Source: Solimicrobium silvestre
GTDB taxonomy: Bacteria > Pseudomonadota > Gammaproteobacteria > Burkholderiales > Burkholderiaceae_D
Reading direction: 5' to 3'
NCBI RefSeq assembly: GCF_002976435.1
Contig: NZ_PUGF01000035.1
Location: forward strand, 1 to 39,142
DNA length: 39,142 nucleotides
Part shown: positions 33,983-39,142 of the stretch, one piece after another
How the letters are laid out: every line of letters starts with the position of its first letter
Position numbering within the stretch: the first letter of the stretch is position 1
The notes under the pieces: generated by a model
What the model was told of the DNA's origin: nothing
Database searches by the model: none
The model's input: only the letters and a program-made list of their open reading frames with translations
Translations under genes and position numbers: made by a program

Positions 33983-34747
33983 TCAACGAGCCTCAACGCT
34001 AATGCGCGTCCACATGCCCAGGGTTATTTGATCGCCCGGATTTAGCGCTGTCACTACGCCCGGTTCCAATGTCTTGCTGTTGAATTCAGTACCATTCGCT
34101 GAGCCCAGTTCGAGAACCGAGTATTCCCCATTTTTGCCACGCACAAATTTGAGATGACGTCGCGAAATGCTCGGATCATGCACCACAATTTCAGGATGAA
34201 CGCCATTCCCCTCAAATTGCCTGCCCAGCGTGTTTTCATTCAGATCGAGATGAAATATTTTTTCCGGCCTATCGGTCGGGCATGGCAAATCAGGATCTGG
34301 ATCCGTGTACAACAACGGGTCAACTATGACGCGCAGCAAAAGACGTTGTGCCGAAACGAAAGTGTTTGCAGCTGCGGCGACCGAATCAGCAACGGTGCTT
34401 GTGCTGGCAAGAACTTGGGCCGTATCCGGCGCAGCACAATCAAGCGACGGCGCGACGGCGACCGGTACTTGCGCCGAAGTCGTTTGAGCCGCGGCAGCAA
34501 GACTGCTAAACGAACTGCGACTAACAAAATCGTAGCGACATGCCTCACAAAATCGCGCTCCGGCAGGCCTTAACGTCATACATTCTGGACATTTTTCGAC
34601 ACTATTCGCCGTCACTGCTGAACTGTTCGACGCACCACCTGACTTTGACGCTGGGGCACTGGCAGGTGACGCTTGCATTGCGACTCCACACTCTGAGCAG
34701 TAGTCCTGGTCAGTCGAATAATGGCCCTTAGGGCAAACATTGCTCAT
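33983..34747 (-). CDS. Double zinc-ribbon / FHA-domain protein
   Basis: The product is 254 aa from ATG 34747 (CGGA six bases upstream; the next in-frame ATG at 34774 would overlap the previous gene). Two zinc ribbons (Cys5/17/20 with His9 or another ligand, and Cys53/56/67/70) and an Ala/Ser-rich linker precede a C-terminal FHA domain (about 165-254) with GRQFE, SISRRHL and LGSANGTEF, the phosphothreonine-binding residues. It is the reader of the relay, probably binding autophosphorylated kinase. In mycobacteria the FHA protein GarA is the PknG substrate; here the FHA has zinc ribbons instead. Confidence 0.9.
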   Translation of the reverse strand: MSNVCPKGHYSTDQDYCSECGVAMQASPASAPASKSGGASNSSAVTANSVEKCPECMTLRPAGARFCEACRYDFVSRSSFSSLAAAAQTTSAQVPVAVAPSLDCAAPDTAQVLASTSTVADSVAAAANTFVSAQRLLLRVIVDPLLYTDPDPDLPCPTDRPEKIFHLDLNENTLGRQFEGNGVHPEIVVHDPSISRRHLKFVRGKNGEYSVLELGSANGTEFNSKTLEPGVVTALNPGDQITLGMWTRISVEAR

Positions 34748-34757
34748 GAATTTCCGT

Positions 34758-36044
34758 TCAATTCTGGGTTTCAACTGCTTGCTGCTGTTTCGGGTTACGA
34801 CGAACAGTTCTGGTCAAACCCATCTCTAATTCCATGTCCGCCCCTTTGTCCGCTTTCTTCAAACGTACAGTACCGGCGCTCGCATCCACCACGTCGACGA
34901 CTTTTTTCAGTCGACGTGTCACTTCTTCATTACCTGATTCAGCCGCTAACTTGGCGGCGTGGCCGAGAAGGCGTGTCGCCCTATCATCATCGCCCTTGGC
35001 CTTGGCATCCAACCCTTCTTGAATCGAATCGGCCAGTTCCTTTTGTCCCGTGTAATGAGCGACTTCCCTGCTGATGCGCGTAGTCAATGCGTCGTCTTCA
35101 GACCAGCGAACGGCAATCGGCTCGCAAGGAATTTTGACCTCGCCATTGCTATCCTGAAAAACCACAGCTGCGCGGCAAGCCAATACTTCATCACCGATGT
35201 TACCGACCGGAAGCTCGAATGCAAGCTGATAGTCACGCGCTTCCGTCGCCCATGCGCCAAGTGGAATCTCCAGAGTTTTATCGTCGATCCGTTTTGCACT
35301 CGGCATCAAATCGAGAATTTCAGGACTCATTTGTTTAACCAGCGACACCTTGACCACTTTCGGCGACCAAATCCGTAACGTAGCTGCGGCAATGCCTTTG
35401 GCTAACGAGCGATTCAGGAATGAACGGAAATCTTCTTCTAAACCGGTTGGATCGGTAATGGCGTCGGCCGTACCTAGCAAGGCAGACGAGATGCGACGCA
35501 ATTCATTTGGTTTCCAGTCGGTTCCAATGCCACGGCAATCGCATTGAAAAACACCTTCGCACTCAGCAATAACGCCTGCCAGGTAACGTTCATTATCATC
35601 AGCCGAATTGTCGCCATCCGTCTGAAAATAGACGCTGGCAATCGTTGCACCGCTGCGCTTGACTTCACCAAGAGCCTTCTTCAATCCTGAAGACATTGCC
35701 GTGCTACCAGTTGCCGTCAGTTGCTGAACCGCATAGTGTGCAAGAGCCTTGTTGGTTGACGTTGCAGGACACGCCTCAACCACAATGTCAGCGCTACCCG
35801 CAAACTTGATGACAAAGAACCATATGTCTTCAGTCAGCATGTCGATGCCGCGCCGAGCGGCAAGTTTTGCCTGAGCCAGTTTTTCACCATTCATCGAGCC
35901 GGAAGTATCCAAGACAAAACCGACAACTTTGCGGCCTGAAGTCGTCTGCGATACTGTGGCGTCCGAGGTGATTGTCAGCACCGCGTCAAGCCGGGTCTGA
36001 CTAGCGGCTAGATAGGGATTGTAAAAACCTTCAATAGTAAACAT
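34758..36044 (-). CDS. vWA-domain protein of TerY type
   Basis: The product is 428 aa. The vWA domain (about 38-215) has an intact metal site: DTSGS at 46-50, a Thr in GSTAMSS and FQTDGDN. The second half is beta-rich to about 330 and ends in a helical, charged tail. Such vWA proteins form the TerY-P triad with a kinase and a PP2C phosphatase, both present in this operon, and are thought to assemble metal-dependent complexes. It starts 12 bases after telA-like and has GGA before the ATG. No signal peptide, so cytoplasmic. Confidence 0.88.
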   Translation of the reverse strand: MFTIEGFYNPYLAASQTRLDAVLTITSDATVSQTTSGRKVVGFVLDTSGSMNGEKLAQAKLAARRGIDMLTEDIWFFVIKFAGSADIVVEACPATSTNKALAHYAVQQLTATGSTAMSSGLKKALGEVKRSGATIASVYFQTDGDNSADDNERYLAGVIAECEGVFQCDCRGIGTDWKPNELRRISSALLGTADAITDPTGLEEDFRSFLNRSLAKGIAAATLRIWSPKVVKVSLVKQMSPEILDLMPSAKRIDDKTLEIPLGAWATEARDYQLAFELPVGNIGDEVLACRAAVVFQDSNGEVKIPCEPIAVRWSEDDALTTRISREVAHYTGQKELADSIQEGLDAKAKGDDDRATRLLGHAAKLAAESGNEEVTRRLKKVVDVVDASAGTVRLKKADKGADMELEMGLTRTVRRNPKQQQAVETQN

Positions 36045-36056
36045 GTGATTTTCCGA

Positions 36057-37274
36057 TCAAAGCGAACGAGTTGCTTGTTGGACGAACTGGTCACCGGCTT
36101 TCAGCAGGCCGTCCGTAAATTTATGGTTGATTGCGGAAAGGTCGGAGATCGCCTTTTCACGCTTACCCGCGTTGGTTACATCCAGACGTCGGCCCAATTC
36201 AATGGTTTGAAGCAGTTTGTCAGCCGATTGGGCTAGTGCGGCAATGTCAGCTTCAAATCCACCCTGACTTTCCTTGGCCTTCAAATAGGCGGATTGCAAT
36301 TCATCGCTGCCGATACTATTTAATTCGCGCGACAATTGACGACGGGCTTCCGTTGCTTTAGCCGCACGGCTAGTCTCGGCAAGCGAAGCGATGTTGAGAA
36401 TTGCACGCTTTAGGTTCGGTAGATCGAACAAGATGCTGTCCATGACGTTGTTCATTTCAATCAGCGCTGCGGTTTGCGTCGCCCTGATTTCTGGTACCGA
36501 CACCATCGATTGGCTGTGCGCCAGGTTAATTCGCACCACGCGTGTTTCAAACGCATTAAGCTGCTCGGCAAAATCACGCAGCTTGGCGATTTCAACCAAA
36601 TCGCGTGATTGTTCGACCGCTAAGCGCGTTTGCTCAAACTCGACCCGTGCGCGCTTGATCACCAGTTGACCCGCCGCCATATACAGTTCCATGCTGTGAA
36701 TGTGATCGACACTTTTGATCACCATGCGATCAAGCTTGTCATTGTTGGCGTTCAAAGCGGTGATCTGCGCCTGCGCTTTCTGTTCAATGGCGGCTAGATG
36801 TTCAGTGATTTTTTTGCGATTCAACTGCATCGTGCGCAATGCCGAAAACCACGTTCCCACAATCGGAAGTTTGCCGAACATTTCTGCAAACGTATCTTGG
36901 CCCGCAACTTCCTTTTGTACCTTGGGAAGATTCAAATCTTTAATCGTCGTCGCCAAGGCGATCGTGACTTCACCGGCACGTCCGGCGTCGCTCGTGCGCA
37001 TACCGTCCAGAAGCTGGTCAAGATACTGACTCAATTCGCGTTGCGCATCGGAGCCGAACGACAAAAGGCTATTGGTATCGGTAAACGAAACACTCGATGC
37101 AATTTGATTCACGCGGTCCATTTGAGCGGCAGTGAGCTTGCTTAAATCCATTTGCTGCTCTGGCTTCAAGTCATATCGTAAAACCGGAATCGGCAAAGTC
37201 GAATTGGTTGACATTAATGCTATGTCAGATAAAGGAGTTGGGTTCGTTTCGACAACGGATTGCTGCTGGTCCAT
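36057..37274 (-). CDS. TelA-family (toxic anion resistance) protein
   Basis: The product is 405 aa from ATG 37274 (AAAGG upstream; the 37322 start would add 16 unlike residues). TelA/KlaA-like features are the LLSFGSDAQRELSQYLDQLL motif, the LPIVGTWFSALRTMQLNRKK segment and long amphipathic helices with a RKKITEHLAAIEQKAQAQI stretch, a cytoplasmic coiled-coil protein. TelA is linked to tellurite and cell-envelope stress resistance, but its mechanism is unknown. It is the first gene of the operon. No TerC/TerD gene is present nearby. Confidence 0.85.
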   Translation of the reverse strand: MDQQQSVVETNPTPLSDIALMSTNSTLPIPVLRYDLKPEQQMDLSKLTAAQMDRVNQIASSVSFTDTNSLLSFGSDAQRELSQYLDQLLDGMRTSDAGRAGEVTIALATTIKDLNLPKVQKEVAGQDTFAEMFGKLPIVGTWFSALRTMQLNRKKITEHLAAIEQKAQAQITALNANNDKLDRMVIKSVDHIHSMELYMAAGQLVIKRARVEFEQTRLAVEQSRDLVEIAKLRDFAEQLNAFETRVVRINLAHSQSMVSVPEIRATQTAALIEMNNVMDSILFDLPNLKRAILNIASLAETSRAAKATEARRQLSRELNSIGSDELQSAYLKAKESQGGFEADIAALAQSADKLLQTIELGRRLDVTNAGKREKAISDLSAINHKFTDGLLKAGDQFVQQATRSL

Positions 37275-37861
37275 GGGTTTGCCTTTTTTATTAAGATTTA
37301 AATGCTTTGTATATTTGCGCAAAAATTCCGAACGATTAATTTTCAGCTAGATTTGTCGCACATGATGTCTTCATCTGAACCGTTACGCAATGGCAATATG
37401 CAAGATTTTTTACCATGAAAGTGATCATTGAATTTACGCGAGGCTCCGATGAAGTCCATTGCTGCGCATTCCAAGCCAATTTCTAAACGTTATAACGTTA
37501 GTTGGCGCGCAATCAAGAACGGACATCGTTCCGAGAAAAGTGAACCGTGAAACCCAGAGCAGGGCAAAGGGGAAGAGCCCAAAGGTTGTGTGAATCAATG
37601 GTACGGGGCATAAAATACGTGCTGACATTGATTGACATAAGTCGAAAAATTGCTAGCCTATGCTTCCAAATAAAAATTGTCAAACATAACTATGTCGCCG
37701 AAATATTATGTGGCAAGTTGGTAAAATGGAAAATAAAGTGCCCCAGTTTTAGCTATCAGCCGCTATAAATATTCCATCCACAATTCAAATAATTACATTT
37801 ATTGAATGTACTTATTTGCCTGAAAACATATTGACTAAAATTTACATTATTTTTTAAAGAA

Positions 37862-37891
37862 AATAAAAAAGCCCTGAATAATCAGGGCTTT
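37862..37891 (-). terminator. Terminator downstream of the orphan membrane-anchored gene
   Basis: AAAGCCCTGA (37868-37877) pairs with TCAGGGCTTT (37882-37891) around an ATAA loop; on the minus strand it is followed by TTTTTTATTT. It fits a terminator for the gene ending at 38285, about 400 bases away. Confidence 0.75.
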
Positions 37892-37966
37892 AGGATAAAA
37901 CTTTACACTTCACATCGCAGGTACAAATTAGAACGGTTATATACACCTGAGAGTTCAATAACCGAC

Positions 37967-37982
37967 TGAGTGAGTGAGTGAG
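37967..37982 (+). repeat. Short TGAG tetranucleotide repeat
   Basis: Four perfect tandem TGAG units lie in the non-coding region. It is too short to be called a phase-variable tract, and no gene start is nearby. Confidence 0.6.
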
Positions 37983-38284
37983 AATTTATCATGAAATTAC
38001 CTAGGAAGCCTTAAGTTTACACAAGAATCTAAGATCAGTATTGTAAAGTTTTATGTAAAGCTTTACGCAAAAAACAAAAATTCAAGCTAAAAATCTTTAC
38101 ACTCTCTCTTAAAATTAATTTTTCCTGATTGCAGAAATTATAGTGCGGACTTACCAGTCTGCCAGGATGCTTCGAGTAGTGGCAATAAAGCTGTTCGATT
38201 GCCGTCATCTTCTACGGCACTCAACATAAAAACTTTGTCGCCAGCATTGATGTGCTCATATATATTCTCTATAAAATAGTTTAA

Positions 38285-39058
38285 TTAATCTGTCCAACTT
38301 GCAATCATCAAGTTAGTGTCTCGTATGAGATCAGAAATACGTTCAGCACCAAAATTAGCAATAAAATGATACTGAATGCCTAGTTTTTTAATATAAACAT
38401 CACCAGTGCATCCCCCTCTATCTATTGGCCCACCACAACTCACATACGCCTCATACGGTGCATTTTCAGTTGCAATATAATCAGCGCCAAAATGGCTATA
38501 ATTTTCATCTGACAGTTTTTGGATTGCCTTTGTTTTTTCGCTATCCTCAAATGTAAAACTTAGAAGCTCATCAAATTGGGTCTTATTTAGTTTTGGAATT
38601 TGGTTATTTCGTTTTGAGGCTATCTCCAACAATTCAGAAGGTTTTATAAATACCTGCCCCTTTGGTGCGCTTTCTACATTGTGTGCTAAAGAACTAATAA
38701 AAACACGGAAACGATTTTTTGTATCGGGAACATTATCTGGGCGAATTTCTGTATCCCCCCATGCAGAAAGAGTCATATCCGGATACCAAAAAGCTATAAA
38801 ACCTGAAGTACTAAAATACTTGCTAGGATCATTAGTAGGAATGTGCAAAATCACCCCCCCTACATCTGCATCATAAAAAACATGGTCCTCTTTTGATCTA
38901 ATCAATTTAATTACTGGCGCACTATGATAATTAGATTCGTCACGATGAAAAGCCAATTTATTTTTCTCCAACAAACTAATATGTAAATACTTGCCAAGCA
39001 TCAATAATGAGAGAATGATAAAAGCAGCGATTAAAAGATTTTTTATTGATATTTTCAT
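38285..39058 (-). CDS. Membrane-anchored orphan protein
   Basis: The product is 257 aa, with one N-terminal membrane segment (about 8-24) and a periplasmic remainder. Cys in SCGGPIDRGGCTGDVYIKKL could form a disulfide. No family is recognised. The DNA is markedly richer in A/T than the kinase operon, suggesting acquired origin. It could be an immunity or accessory protein of a system outside the window, which the right edge does not show. The start ATG is followed by MKISIKNLL, a normal signal anchor. Confidence 0.6.
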   Translation of the reverse strand: MKISIKNLLIAAFIILSLLMLGKYLHISLLEKNKLAFHRDESNYHSAPVIKLIRSKEDHVFYDADVGGVILHIPTNDPSKYFSTSGFIAFWYPDMTLSAWGDTEIRPDNVPDTKNRFRVFISSLAHNVESAPKGQVFIKPSELLEIASKRNNQIPKLNKTQFDELLSFTFEDSEKTKAIQKLSDENYSHFGADYIATENAPYEAYVSCGGPIDRGGCTGDVYIKKLGIQYHFIANFGAERISDLIRDTNLMIASWTD

Positions 39059-39142
39059 TATTTAATGTGGGACATTTTTGATTAATAGGATGAATTTTGA
39101 TTTTAATAATTGCCGTGATATTTCAAAACCATTACAAATTAC

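Larger units (their letters stand above)
37275..38284. other. AT-rich intergenic region upstream of the kinase operon
   Basis: About 1 kb without a supported gene. It contains a perfect 14-bp palindrome AACGTTATAACGTT (37486-37499), an 11-bp inverted pair TAAAACTTTAC (about 37895-37905) and GTAAAGTTTTA (about 38042-38052), further TTTACAC copies around 37900, 38017 and 38095, and a short TGAG repeat. These could be operator sites for either flanking gene. Short frames between 37430 and 37770 have no family likeness. The telA promoter must lie near 37300-37440, but no clear boxes stand out. Confidence 0.45.

Noticed and set aside
28058-37274. Reading the operon as a classical tellurite (ter) cluster
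   Set aside because: No terB, terC, terD, terE or terZ-like gene is present; only TelA and the vWA/kinase/phosphatase parts occur, so a resistance label would be unsupported.
37547-37768. A 73-codon plus-strand frame and an opposite frame at 37434-37628 in the region before the kinase operon
   Set aside because: No ribosome site, no recognised motif, and the frames overlap each other on opposite strands; I first suspected an IS or intron remnant but found no match I could name.

Overview
The window looks like a chromosomal segment of a moderate-GC betaproteobacterium, most likely Burkholderiales near Oxalobacteraceae (Undibacterium/Herminiimonas-like). Evidence: a birA-coaX-SPOR block as in that order, a membrane-anchored cytochrome c5-type protein, two Gram-negative porins, and the small membrane protein families DUF3309, DUF3185 and DUF3096 beside BON and OmpA proteins. 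This placement rests on gene content, not on a search.

Left part (1-7.3 kb): the end of an IS3-family (IS150-like) element, a cytochrome c gene, tRNA-Arg(CCG), then a stretch of accessory genes (TPR, RDD, zinc-ribbon and secreted proteins, a small orphan gene behind a structured leader with its own terminator, and a large porin). It is closed by an imperfect copy of the tRNA 3' end at 7250-7274, so 1.1-7.3 kb may be an old tRNA-associated island that has lost its integrase.

Middle part (7.3-27.8 kb): a PLP-dependent decarboxylase broken by one frameshift; the SPOR/coaX/birA block; a DUF2252 gene; an ECF sigma/anti-sigma pair divergent from a cytochrome c, a Tat-exported metallophosphoesterase and a CuA-type cupredoxin; a PstS-like protein divergent from a porin; an envelope/stress group (BON lipoprotein, OmpA, glycine-rich lipoprotein, VOC protein, small coiled-coil protein, DUF3309, DUF3185 and a 50-aa DUF3096 gene); then a WG-repeat protein, an orphan gene and a DUF3857/transglutaminase membrane protein.

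Right part (28.0-37.3 kb): seven tightly packed minus-strand genes, in transcription order TelA-family protein, vWA protein, zinc-ribbon/FHA protein, four-TM sensor-like protein, helical protein, a 750-residue Ser/Thr kinase that is collinear end to end with mycobacterial PknG, and a zinc-ribbon PP2C phosphatase. This is the most interesting feature. It joins the actinobacterial PknG/FHA/GlnX logic to the TerY-P (vWA-kinase-phosphatase) and TelA logic of tellurite/stress operons, with no TerB/C/D/Z gene in view. A plausible reading is a membrane-sensed, phosphothreonine-based stress or nutrient relay with writer (kinase), reader (FHA), eraser (PP2C), input (membrane protein) and vWA/TelA effectors. 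The window ends with an AT-rich non-coding stretch and an orphan membrane-anchored protein gene.
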